From positions 547,323-611,322 of the forward strand of contig QAOA01008791.1 of NCBI GenBank assembly GCA_003255065.1: DNA of 64,000 nucleotides. Direction: 5' to 3'. This document shows, one piece after another, positions 33,043 through 44,778 of the stretch. This DNA comes from Cercis canadensis. Its lineage: Eukaryota; Streptophyta; Magnoliopsida; Fabales; Fabaceae. Made by a program: the position numbers and the translations under genes. The stretch's first letter is position 1; every line of letters begins with the position of its first letter. Below the pieces are notes generated by a model, which worked only from the letters and a program-made list of their open reading frames with translations, was not told where the DNA came from and did not search any database.

Positions 33043-35209
33043 TTTCGAGTGAGAATCATAAAGTGATTTTGATATTATTGTGAAAAATTTTAAAAATTAA
33101 GTTCCTTAATATATACTTCTTAGTAAAATATATAAATGGTTTGATTTTTTTTTAAAAAAAAAGGTACCAAAAACATATTAAAATTTTATTAATTTTCTTT
33201 GATCTTGTATGGCTCAAATTCAATATACTATTTTAATATTTAAATGGCACTAAATTACTTAATTTTTTTTTATATATTTTTCTAATAACACCAAAATTAT
33301 CTCATGGGTCTCACCTAATTAAGCTCTTCAACTGGGAAGGGGTAGCAATACCTCGAGTAGTTTATCAATCCCCATCATTTTGCTAATGGTTATATATCAC
33401 CTCTGAGTTTTGTTTGTTGCAATTTTTAAAGAAATCCATATCGTTAGAGTGAGAGGTAAATTTTAGAAAATAAAATGCACTTCAATAACCACTACTATTT
33501 CATTCCTTGAAAGATTCTCAAATATCAATACTTCTATTCCAATTAGATCATTTTTTTTAGGGTCCTTTTCGTTGCAAATTTGAATTTAAATACAAAACTC
33601 AAAAACTTTGAAAATGAATTTGAGTACACTATAAGCTATTTGGTTATGCAAATTAGATCCTTAAATGTTATGATTTGAGTTTAATTTAGTCCTTCTAAAA
33701 CCTAAATTGAACCTAAATCTTAAGAATTAAAGATCCAATTAGTACCATCTAAAGAAAATCCAATTAATACAAATTCTTTTAAGGACCAAAACTTTAATAT
33801 ATCTTTTAAAGCTAGTTATTCAATACTATACATGGTATTTATATCACAAGTAAAAATAATCTATATTTTTTATTTTACTTAATAAATTTGTGGAACCTAC
33901 AAACTACACGACTTAAGTCATCTTAATNTTAATAATTAATTATACCTGAATAATTTTTAATGGTATGTTTTGAATTTCACATCTCTTATTTTTATGATAT
34001 TCAATTGTTCTCACAACTTGGTTGAAAGATTGAAGGCTATTATCAAAGCATCGTATTATTATAAGCTACTATAATATTATATGGTCTAATGATGAGGAAT
34101 TTTTATAATTTGCAAAAGTTGAGGGTTTGAACCATGTGACCAAAAAAATTCGTATTATATCTCCCTTATTTGCTATGTTATCAGCTAAAAATGGGTTAGA
34201 TATGCAATCCATAAGTTGTGGGTCGGACCAAATAGGTCCACAACAATTAGCCTAAATAATTTGGTTCAGGCAATAAGTCCACAGCCTATATGTTGGAATT
34301 GGGTCACGGTTTATGGGTCAGGTCAAAAGAGATCCGATTGTTGACTCGATCCATGAATAGATCTATTCCACAACAAATATCATGTAGTAGCAAAATTAGA
34401 AAATTAAATTAAATTTAAATTATAAAAATTATAGATCCAATTAACACAATTTTTTTTTCTGGTAAATAAGCAACAATTTATTAAGCTAAGAAATATACAT
34501 ATATATCCTTCTCGTGAGATAGAGCCTAAACTAAGATATGACTCAATACAAAATATGAACCGAAGAGAAAGGAGATGAAATATATCATATCCATTTTTTG
34601 GAAATAGCAGACATCACCGATGAAATGTTACTTGCTCGATAAATTCTAAGGCACCTCGAATTAAAATCAAGAAGTGAGATAGTTTATCAATCATTTGGTG
34701 AGTAGATACCTAATCTTTCGGCCCATTGCATTTAAGTCTACTTAGTCAAAGACCCACATTATCAAAATTTTGTATATACCCATCATATCTCTTAAATCTC
34801 ATTTATAAATAGCTTCTAACAAAAAGTATACAAACTTTTCCTTCCCTTAGCATTTATTACACTCTTTAGCTCAGACCGTACTAACTTAAGCATTGGAGCT
34901 CGGGCACCACCATTTGACTCTTAATTCATTTATTACTGTGCAGTTGGTACACTCTCAAATTAACCTTATCCATCTTCCGACCTTCAGCTCAGATCAGACA
35001 TCGTCAATTATAAATAATAATGTATGGGAGAGCATCAATCAATAGTAGTGAGGAAGAGGAAGATCTCTAGTTCAATGAGTGTGCTTTTAATCTTAAAGCT
35101 ATTCTCTTCAATCTTATTTTTTTATTTGAATTTTCTTGATTGTAAATATTATCACTTTTTATTTATTGGCAAGAAAAAAAAAACAATAATAATAAAGAAG
35201 AGTTTTAAC
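33043..35209. other. AT-rich intergenic DNA with repeat remnants
   Basis: About 33465-33770 is a diverged relative of 37290-37710. 34190-34380 has GGGTC / GACCC-rich words like decayed DNA-transposon termini. An N lies at 33928. No gene is recognised. Confidence 0.5.
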
Positions 35210-35442
35210 TTAGAGTGTGTTTGGATGGAGTATTTGTAGAGTATAATGTATTTATAAAGTGTATTTAAAATACTTATTTTAAATTACTCTGTTTGTATAA
35301 TTTTTTAATGTATTTTTAAAATTCTATTGTATTTTTGGAGTGACTTTCAAATACTTAATACGGTGTATTTTAAATTCTCTAAAAAAGAAGTGTATTTCAA
35401 ATTCATTTCTTCTCCCCGAACCCCCGATATCCTCCCTCTCCC

Positions 35443-35628
35443 TCAAGCCTCCCAAACCCCGAGAACATGGATTTGCTTTCTACGCCAATCCTTGCCTTCA
35501 AATGCTCTGTTTTCTTTTCCTCTGATTGTTTCTGCGAACATTTTCTCATGAGCATCAGAGCTAACTGAAACAATATCGTTTCTAGTAATCTCCGACGAGA
35601 TTTTCAAATTATTGGCACCAGACTTCAA
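35443..35628 (-). pseudogene. Second gene-like insert in the PIF/Harbinger element, unidentified
   Basis: A 61-codon - strand frame with balanced composition ('NNLKISSEITRNDIVSVSS', 'AHEKMFAETIRGKENRAF') lies in less AT-rich DNA between the element's left arm and the NB-ARC piece, in opposite orientation to it. I do not recognise it. It may be a captured exon or chance. Confidence 0.25.
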
Positions 35629-35753
35629 ATTTTCGCTAGAAAATTACTCTTGATCGCACTGATATCCGATTTCATACAAGCTTCGGAACCTTCATTTCCT
35701 TCGGTTTCTTTCACATTCTTACTTTCTCTTCCATTCCTAAACTTCAAAATCAA

Positions 35754-36155
35754 ATGACTTCGTTGGTCAAGAATTCGAGAGCAATATTAACAAAGTATTG
35801 GCACTTGTTTGGGATGACAAGTCTCAATCATTGGCTTGCAAGCATCCCTAAACTCCAGAATAACATTGCCAAAACAATTCGCATAGATCTTGATGAAGAT
35901 GATGAGAGAAAAAAGAGCAGCAAAATTGTTAAAGGCATGGCAGAAAAAAAAAGAAAATCTGTGCTCATTTTGGATGATGTTTGGAAGATGATTGATTCAA
36001 AGAGTGCTGGAATTCCTATTGGACCCAATGGTATCAAATCAATCTTTACAAGCCCTTCATTACAGGTGTGTCAACAGATGGATTGCCCGCAAAATAGTAT
36101 AATCAAAGTGGAGTGTCTCTCTGGCAGTTTGGGACTTATTTCAACGAAAACTTAG
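35754..36155 (+). pseudogene. NB-ARC (CC-NBS-LRR resistance gene) fragment captured by a transposon
   Basis: One frame encodes 'IPKLQNNIAKTIRIDLDED', then the kinase-2 motif 'SVLILDDVWKMID', 'GIPIGPNGIKSIFTS' (RNBS-B position), and 'QVCQQMDCPQNSIIKVECLS'. This is the stretch between the P-loop and RNBS-C of a coiled-coil NBS-LRR gene. P-loop, GLPL, MHD, coiled-coil and LRR parts are absent. The canonical TT-R of RNBS-B reads TS-P here. The ATG at 35754 is internal and chance. The fragment has been kept open but cannot act as a receptor. Confidence 0.8.
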
Positions 36156-36798
36156 AATCTATAGAGCATATCTGCCACCTATTCCTATAAACATTGCAGA
36201 ATCTGTAACAAATGAATGCAAAATAGTATAATCAAATTCCTCGGTTTCCTTCAATGTTAAAATACTCTTTTTATAATAAAATGTATCCAAACAATATATT
36301 TTATAAATTCATGTATTTAAAATATTACATTTTAATTACATGTATTTGAAATTCACAAGAATTTGTCAAATACTTCATCCAAACACAACTTTAGTGAAGC
36401 GTGCTCTCAATTATAAAATTAATATTCTCATTTTTTTTAATTCAAATCCCTTAATTATAAATGTACTCACTAAAAAAAAAATCAATAGTAGTCCAGCAGG
36501 ATCCCTTATTTGTGGCGATCTTTTACGCCATGAACCTAGACATAAAGTCAGAAAAGAACATACCTGATGGCTGTCCCATATCTTATAGGTCTAGAAATGG
36601 GCTGGGAAACACGAGGAGTTATAGCTGAGTGCTGAGTCCATGCCTCAAATTATTTGGCACTACATTTCTTTATCAGCAAAACAACTTCCACTATCTTTGC
36701 TGCTTGACCTTGAAAAACCACTAAATTAGGATGATTCTAGATTGCCCCCAATGTGGTAACCACGGTAAAAGTAAAAAAAGCAAACTTACATTTGCGTA

Positions 36799-36984
36799 AT
36801 TTAACAAAATAGTTTTTAAAAGAATACTAACTATAAAATAATTCTTAAAAGAACTAATATGCATAACAAAATAGTTCTTGAAAGATTCAAAATTTAACAA
36901 ATATTATACTATTTTGTTATGTATATCCGTTTTTTTAAGAATTATTTTATAGTTAATGTTTTTTTAAATACTATTTTGTTAAAT
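36799..36984. mobile_element. Fold-back MITE
   Basis: ATTTAACAAAATAGTTTTTA at the left and its inverse near 36984 form arms of about 85 bp (sharing ACTATAAAATAATTCTTAAA). The sequence should fold into one long hairpin. Target duplication is not resolved. Confidence 0.6.
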
Positions 36985-37458
36985 CTTGAATCTTTCAAAG
37001 ACACAAGTTTAATCAAGTAAAAAACAACTATGATGGGAAACCATGAGGCAAAACAGTAAGTTTTAATCCAAATTGACATATAACAATGCAATGTCACTTA
37101 TAATGTTGACACATAGGTAGATCTGTTAACTCCTCTAATGACAAACAGATGGAGGGATAACATTGAAACAAATTTGGAGAGTGAATGGCCAAATTAAGAA
37201 AATCGAACAATAAGGTACTAAATTAAGAGTGCTTTATTTAATGAGACCAAAATAAGGTTTTAGTCTTAAATTAAAGTTACATTTTAAAAAATAAAGTATA
37301 ATTGGATATACACTACTATTTTATTGCTTGAAAGATTTTCACATATCAATATTTCTATGCTAATTAGATCCTTAAATGTTATGATTTCATTTCAATTTAG
37401 TCCTTCTAAAAACTAAATTGGACAAAAAAAAAAACTAAGTTGAACCTATATCATAAGA

Positions 37459-37660
37459 ATAAAATATATTTTTAGTCCTTAAAAGATGTATTGAAAATCA
37501 CTTAGGTTTCTTAAATATCCTGACCCAAGTGGTAGTAAAAAAAAAAAGATCATTTTAATTAACTTTTTAAACTTTTTCAAAGACTCAAGTGACGTAAATT
37601 TTTTTTCAAAAACCCAAGTAATTTTTACTACATTTTTAAGGACTAAAAAAAACCTTTTAC
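37459..37660. mobile_element. MITE with TTTTAGTCCTTAAAA ends
   Basis: The left arm ATTTTTAGTCCTTAAAAGAT is the inverse of the right arm over about 55 bp. It interrupts the copy of the 33465-33770 repeat found at 37290-37710, which helps place its borders. A diverged relative lies near 57300-57420. Confidence 0.6.
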
Positions 37661-39120
37661 TTATATTATAACAATTAAAGATCCAATTAATACCATCTCA
37701 AAAGAAAAATCCAATTGGTGAAAATACATTTGAAGTAGTAGGTATCTTATCATCACAGAGATCCCACGTTTAAATTCAATTCAGATTAGGTGGGATGAAA
37801 TTTATTTTTAAAAACTGTACTACTTTATAGTATAGCCTCCACTAAATTAAAAAACAAATATATGAGTTTTTGATTATGATATATCTGATGAAAAATAAAT
37901 AATAATAAAAACTTGGCACATATATAGAAGGGAAGAAATGATTGCAAATTGAACTAATAAGTGCAAGAATAATGATATATATATATATATATACAAACTT
38001 TCTGTCACAATAGTGGATAAATTATATTTTATAGTTCAATACTCTGCATAGTAGATTGGACATGCTTTTGTACAGTAGATGATTCTTGCAATGATACACA
38101 ATTTGAAAATGCAGTCATCTACTAGAGATTTGTGACCCGATCGACAACGAGAGCATGTGGTTCAAGTTGCAATTTAGTCCCACTTCCACTATGCACTAAC
38201 TTAGAGGAGTTGGCAAAGCACTAACTTCCAATTTTCGTCGCATGAGTTGTATGGCTGGTCACCCAACACCCATCCTTTACAACTTCAAATGTTCAATGGC
38301 TTATACGAACGTAATCACAATTTGATATCAAAGTTTTGTTCCCACCATGTAATGTAATTATCTTTTTCAACATGCTCTTTGGTAATAAAAAAGAAAAATA
38401 ATCATGGATAACTTCACTCTTAGGATAAAATAAGAAGGTCATATGGACTGTAGACTAGATGGTTACAAAGCTTTATTTGTAAAGAGAATGTCTTGTGTTC
38501 GAGGCTTCTTTTGCAAAAATAAAGGTCATTAATGTGCTCTCTTACACAATGCTACATCTATAGATGCTTTGACAATGGGATCCCTGGAGTTGGATGGCTT
38601 GCCTCAAGTTTTATAAGTTTAACTTTATCTAAAAGGTAATCGGTAATGTCAAGCCTAAGTTCCTAGATTACGAAAAAAAAAAAGATAAAACAAGAAGAGT
38701 GTGTTTCTGAAAATATAAATGCAAATGATAATGCTCAATTTGTTCTAATATTTTCGGATAATTATTTATTAGACTATTTCCTTTGTTAAATCTATGAGAA
38801 ATGCTATTGATTGCACACTTTTTTTTCAAGTTTTTTTTTGGTGAAACACATTTATTGTTTGGATTGTGTTGGTCTACGATAGTTTAAGAAATTATGAAAA
38901 CACCATTTGTTAGTAATACATACTATTTCGCATCAAAAACTTTTAGGACATTACTATCGTAGTTTAAACGAGTACTATAAGTTTTTATTTAATTCTTATG
39001 AGATGAAGTACTATAGTAAGTTTAAAAGGCATAAAATGTTTACTTCATTATAAATGCACAAGAAGCTTTATTCTAACTCTCCTCATACATAAAATACCAA
39101 ACTTGCTTGCAAGATACAGC

Positions 39121-39538
39121 TAGGGGTGTAATTGGTCTGGTTTACACCCAAAATCGACACCGAATTGACCAAATCATATTGGTTTGGTTTGGTTTGATTT
39201 TTCAAATTTTTGAGAGTAAAACTGAATCGATCTAGTTTGGTCGGTTTGGTCAATTTTTACCAAAAAATCTGTACAAGTCATTTTTTAAAATTTGAACAAG
39301 AAGAAAGCCAAGAACTAAATCGGTTTTAGCCATTTCAGGAAAAATGAAAAAAACTTCAAAATAACCAAAACGACATCGTTAATTTTAGCCTACTCGGTTT
39401 TGTCCGATTTATTTTTTATTTTTCTTCATTGAAACCAAAAACCAAACCAAACCCCTTGGATTTTTAGAAAATGAAACTGAACCGAACCCCCTAGTCTGAT
39501 TGGGTTCGGTGGTTTGACCAATTTTGCTTACACCCCTA
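39121..39538. mobile_element. hAT MITE (TAGGGGTG ends)
   Basis: Inverted ends TAGGGGTGTAA / TTACACCCCTA are flanked by a perfect 8-bp duplication GATACAGC (39113-39120 and 39539-39546). The interior is rich in GGTTTGGTTTGG / ACCAAACCAAACC. 418 bp, no coding capacity. Confidence 0.9.
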
Positions 39539-40052
39539 GATACAGCTACAGACACAAACTTTTTAAACAGAGTTTTGCTGTAATTGGCTTTCATTCTTTG
39601 GATCTTGACCAATACTAGGTTTATATCCAACCCATGAAAAAGTTTAATCAAGTGATTAGATCCTTGAGAGTAATATATAATATATTAATTCAACATCAAA
39701 ACAATCTCATAAAACTTACCACATAATGCAATGGCTCTTTCTGTTCTTTTGGTGTATGAGAGAAGAAATCAAAATGCTACAACCTAGCAAACATAAGGAG
39801 GAGTCGTGGGAAGCACCAATAGAAACTCGACATTCCTTGTTGACAAGACTAGTCCTAACTCTAAGATTTTCATTATTATGCAATAGAAACTAAACACTTG
39901 ATGACTTAAGAACTAATCATATTTTTTCCCTTCTTTTTTACTTTTTCTTTTCTTTTGTGTGGCTTCAAATTAATCAAACAATAACTCATCTTAATTATTA
40001 AGTTAGAGAGATTCAAGAAAAGTTTTATATTTGAGTAAACTGTCATTAAAAG

Positions 40053-40260
40053 ATTCAGACTTTCATAAATTAATCCCAAAAAAATATTTATTATAGAATA
40101 ATCTTTGAATAATCAAGATTTCTAACAAACACACATAATATTTATTACAAAATAATCCTTCAATCATCAATTTTTGAACCAGTTTGTTAAAAATCTTGAT
40201 GATTGAAATACTATTTTGTAATGAATATTTTTTTAAGAATTAAATTGTGAAAGTCTAAAT
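40053..40260. mobile_element. Fold-back MITE
   Basis: ATTCAGACTTTCATAAATT at the left mirrors AATTGTGAAAGTCTAAAT at the right. Pairing continues through AATCAAGATTT/AAATCTTGATGATT, about 80 bp per arm. Confidence 0.6.
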
Positions 40261-42319
40261 CTTTCAAAGACTCAAACACAATCTTGTCAACAAAAATCTT
40301 ATGGATTGAACGGTAGACCAAAGAGGGATTTGAACTTTTAAATATTTAGTCTTAGAATTAAATTTTGATACTCAACTAAAAAAACTAATCATATCAATAG
40401 TTTAAACTATTAGTTGTTTGCCATCCTTGAGATTCTCTTTTATGATTTAAATCTAATGCTCTATCTTGATGCGTCCTAATGGTATTTTTTTTTTTTAAAT
40501 AAAAAATCGTGCAAAGATACAAAACTATAATAGTGCAATGGTATGAAAGAATCAATGGATCCATTAAAAAAACAGTGGGGTAGCATAAAAGCACCCAAGA
40601 GGGAGCTCATTTGATACCAGCCATTTCCCATTACAAGGGAGAGAGACAAGATAGTGAAAGGAGCCAAAGACACAATGGAATTATGGGCAAACAGTTCAGT
40701 TTCTAGATGATTCAATCACATTATCAAGATGGATATGTACCAACAAAGTGGGAAATTATTAATTATTCTTCTCAAGCTTTTGGGATTTTCATCATATTAT
40801 TCTTGGAAATATTTGCTTTTGGAGTAGGTGAAGGCCCCCGGCACTAGGCAGTGGACTGATGGACTTACAGGAATTGTCTGCATATCTTTCGACCATTTCA
40901 CAATAATTTAGAAAGAAATGTGTCTGGAATTGTCTTAAAAAAATTTATTGGTAAAAGGACAGTGCGATTATCTTCAATTAAGCAGCCAGCTTACTCGCAT
41001 GCCTTCACCCTTTTCCATTTAGAAATATCAAAAGCTGCTAGAATGGAAAATGATACTTTTATATATAATTTGGATATCATTTTCCCAGTTGTTAAAGTGT
41101 ACAATCAAAATTTGATTAAAAAATTTAAATAATTTAGTGCAGAAATATATTTGTTAACTTCAATTTGAAATGTAAAACTATGCAAGTGTAAATTAAAAAT
41201 GGTATTAGAAAAAGCATTAAAGCTTTCTATAGGGAATGTAAATATAAATTTACAATGTTGTCAAAAAGTAAAAGTAAAATTTCATTAGGTATAAATCTTA
41301 AGCAACCATAATTCTAAAAAACGTTCTACGAGTATTTCTTAATGCATATGTGACTTTTTGAAAACAACGAAAGAAAATCCTTAGAAAACCCTTAAGAAAC
41401 ATAAATTTAAGATATTTTTATGTCAAAAAAAAAAAAATCAACAGTAAACTCAACCAAACTTAACAATTCACATTCTTTTTATCAGTAACGAAGAAAAGAA
41501 TGCCAGTTACTGTTTGCCAGATTATGGACTATGACTTCATTGGTTGCTTATTTAACGAACTATCTGATTTTCTGTAACTTGTGTTGTGCGCAGTTAGTGG
41601 CCATCTAACTATCTTATTTGCTTTGAATTGATGTCTAAATGCGCCGTATCTGTTATCAACTACCATGAAATTGGTTATCAAGTATATGAAGAAGTAAAAC
41701 AAGTTATACCAAACAAGTACAACCAGATCCATGCATACAGGGAAGAAAAAACCCCATGAAGAGAAAACAAACCCTATCAGGGTACATAATTTTCAAAATC
41801 TGCATGCCCATACAAAAGGTAAATATGATAATAGAACTATACTACAAATGGTGTAAATGTAATGAAGATTTATTCAAAAACGATGGGGAAGATATGGGTG
41901 CGCATAAAAAAGAAGAGATTTGGTCCATTTGGATGCTGCCGCAGCTACTTTATTGAAGCTAGGGTTTGTAGATATAAAAGAAGAGAGGGAAAGAGAGGTT
42001 TGTTGCTTCTCCACGTTTTTCTTTCCCACTGTTTCTATAATCTTTAAAACAGTAATAGGAACACCGACAACATCAAAGTTAGGAGACACTACTCTTGACC
42101 CACATATAACTATATCATAAATAATGGATTCTGTTTGTGGATCGGATCCTACCCATGAAACCCACTTGTTTGTTTGATGGTATAGTATTCTAGGAGTGCA
42201 CATAAGACTTTCTCCAAAATTAGGTGCTCAAGTTTATAATGAATTTTAAGTTTATGAATGGGTTTTTGCTTTATCAAGCTGAAAATAAGCAATTCAAAAT
42301 TATAATTTATATATATATA
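40261..42319. other. Intergenic DNA, no recognised gene
   Basis: Several short frames (40394-40715 -, 40920-41132 +, 41874-42203 -) show no domain. Nothing else is supported. Confidence 0.45.
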
Positions 42320-42516
42320 GGGAGCTGCTATTTTCACACTCAATTTTATTAATGCTACACTATATTTAATGTCTAAATATAATATAGATTAATTTACCAT
42401 CATTTAATATAGTTAAAAAAAATTCATATTAATTTAGGACAATTTTGTCTATATCCTATTTAGATATTAAATAAGATGTGATACTAACAAAATAAAATGT
42501 AAAAATAGTGGCTCCC
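42320..42516. mobile_element. Long-TIR hAT-like MITE, uninterrupted copy
   Basis: GGGAGCTGCTATTTTCACAC and the inverse complement of the right end, GGGAGCCACTATTTTTACAT, form long arms homologous to 15135-15608 (TTTTATTAATG, TTTAATGTCTAAATATAAT). Flanked by TATATATA on both sides, consistent with an 8-bp duplication but ambiguous in TA repeats. Confidence 0.75.
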
Positions 42517-43741
42517 TATATATATATATATATTGAATCTTTAATCTCTTCCTCATATATGAAACACATCGTTAATAGTTGAAAAGTATAATATACATCT
42601 AAGTATATTGTTATAGAAAGAGTTTAAATTTGATCTACCATTAGTTATATACTGTCATTAATGTCAGATATATAATCAAAGTAATTAACTCGATCAGGAC
42701 TTTTCAATGGTGGTAGATAATTTTAACATTTTTTTATATATATATAGCAACATGCGGTTCAACAGTTGTGTAAACTCTTTTAATTAGATTGTCAATGAAT
42801 TAAAATTAAATAATTACATAAAAACAACCTTCCTTTTTTTTTTTCCAAATTAGTAAACTCTGATTTTGCATCACATTTTTAGGTAATGAAAAGATTTTGA
42901 ATAAAGTAAATACTACCCCATCTTTAATTAAATATTGCTAAAACTACACACACTCTTATTTAAAATTTATAGAAACCTTTTTCATTTTTAGAAACACTAA
43001 AAGAATTAAGTAATTACACCTTTCTCTTACAAGAATAATATATAATAGAGCCATCAAAATTTAGTCAAATGCAAAATAAGTTGATTGAATGCCATAGCTG
43101 GATATATTTTAGTGAATAAATTGACTCAAAACTATTAGATTGATAAAAAATAATTTTTTGTATAAGCTAATTTATTTACCATAGTTTTATTATTATTATT
43201 GTCTATTCCATGTTCTATTCCTTTTACGGCTACCTTTGGATAACTAATGACCCAGGGTGACAACGTAGATCTTTGGGATTTGATGAGGCACGCACTTAAT
43301 CCTTATTGGCAAGAACATCAACATCTTTACTATCACTAACATGTTTCATATTTAATTTTGAGCGAAGGAATAAGGATTGGTTCTTCGCAGTTGAAACTTA
43401 TGATCTTAGCAGCAATAACTTGTACGCGATTTTTTATTGATAATCACTCTATTTTCAGTAAATTAGCTCTAATTTTCTTCTAAATTGTGTTCGTCACTTT
43501 CTTGCATAGATATTATTTTAAGTGTGCACGATGGGTGTTTGTTTTTAAGCTGGAGAGTGATTTGAGTTGATTATGTTTCACGTGTGCTAATAAGTAATAG
43601 CCAACACAAATTTGATCACTCTCACGTTGAATCTTTTTTTCAAACTTTCTTTTGTTTGTTTGGATGGAAAACTGTGATTTCTGGTTGTAAAGAGAAATTT
43701 TCATTCCTTATGCACCAAGCACAGAGCAAAGAGCATGAAAG
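42517..43741. other. AT-rich intergenic DNA
   Basis: No gene is recognised. The - strand frame at 43513-43704 is low complexity. Confidence 0.5.
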
Positions 43742-43998
43742 ATATTATATATAAAATCATTTATAAGTCTTCACCTAACTGTTTAAGTTTTTGGGTTGAA
43801 TTAGTTTTTGACATAGTATCAAAGCCTTTTTAGCTAAACGGTCAAGAGGTCAAGTCTTTCTGCTCCCAAGGTATAAGTGATTCCGTGCTTTGTCCATGTT
43901 TCAAGCTCAAAAAGATTTCACGTGAGGGGGCATGTTAAATATAAAATCATTTTTTAGTCTTCACCTAATAGTTTAAACTTGTTAGTTAAATCAATTTT

Positions 43999-44778
43999 TG
44001 TAAGAGAATTTGTGACCTATGCAACCAATTGACAAACCAAACCAGCAAATGCAAGGACAAAAAAAAAACCAGAAAACCAATAAAGCAGTAAATCAGAATT
44101 AAGAAGAACAACACCAGAGATTTACATGGTTCGGCCAAGTTAGCCTACATCCACGGGGGAGAGCATTCCACTATGATTATCATCATCAAAATTGAATCTT
44201 CCTTACAATAGAATCCCCCTTGGTTCCAGTTCTTGAACCTTGCACTCTGCAATTTAGAACTCCAAGTCTCACTCTATCTTTTCTCTTTCAACCCCTCTCT
44301 GATTCTTTCCTTCTCTGATTTCTCTCAAGTCTAGAAATGCTAATCTCAAGTTATCTTTTCCTTTACACATCTCACGTTTATATAGGAACCAGTAACAAGT
44401 TGGTTATGGCCACTAACTAACTAATAACTGATTTCTGAGACACAACCGTCTTCCGCAACATGGCCATGTCTGAGGCCGTGTCTGATGAACATGGTCGTGT
44501 CTCCTTTGAACATGGCCGTGTCTAATGCTCCAGAACCACACTTAAGTGACATGGCCATGTCATTAAGTGACATGGCCGTGTCTGTGCCCGTGTCTATAGT
44601 CCAGAGACTCATTTCAGCTTCCACCGCGAACATGGCCATGTTTGTGGCCGTGTCTGAGGCGACATGGCCGTGTCTGAGGCCATGTCTGCAGACCAGAGAC
44701 TCACTTTAAGCGGCACGCCCTTATACCCGTAAGTGAACACGGCCGTGTTTAACCCGTGTCATAGAGCTAATCATCACA
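43999..44778 (-). repeat. 3' LTR of the Tork-like Copia element
   Basis: 780 bp. On the - strand, U3 holds an array of palindromic ACATGGCCATGT-type units (about 44455-44760), followed by a TATA box CTATATAAAC (44376-44385). Confidence 0.9.

Larger units (their letters stand above)
35213..36390. mobile_element. PIF/Harbinger-type element carrying captured gene pieces
   Basis: The left end GAGTGTGTTTGGATGGAGTA and the inverse complement of the right end, AGTTGTGTTTGGATGAAGTA, are inverted repeats with a TGTTTGG core. They are flanked by TTA on both sides (35210-35212 and 36391-36393). A TTA duplication and TGTTTGG-type ends fit PIF/Harbinger (Tourist). The AT-rich ends of about 150-180 bp enclose less AT-rich, gene-like sequence, including an NB-ARC piece. 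No transposase is present. Confidence 0.72.
36394..39112. other. AT-rich intergenic DNA with small repeats
   Basis: Contains two fold-back MITEs (listed separately) and a repeat pair member at about 37290-37710. No protein gene is recognised. Confidence 0.5.

Noticed and set aside
44421-44709. Met/Ala-rich frames on both strands
   Set aside because: They are translations of the palindromic LTR array, not genes.
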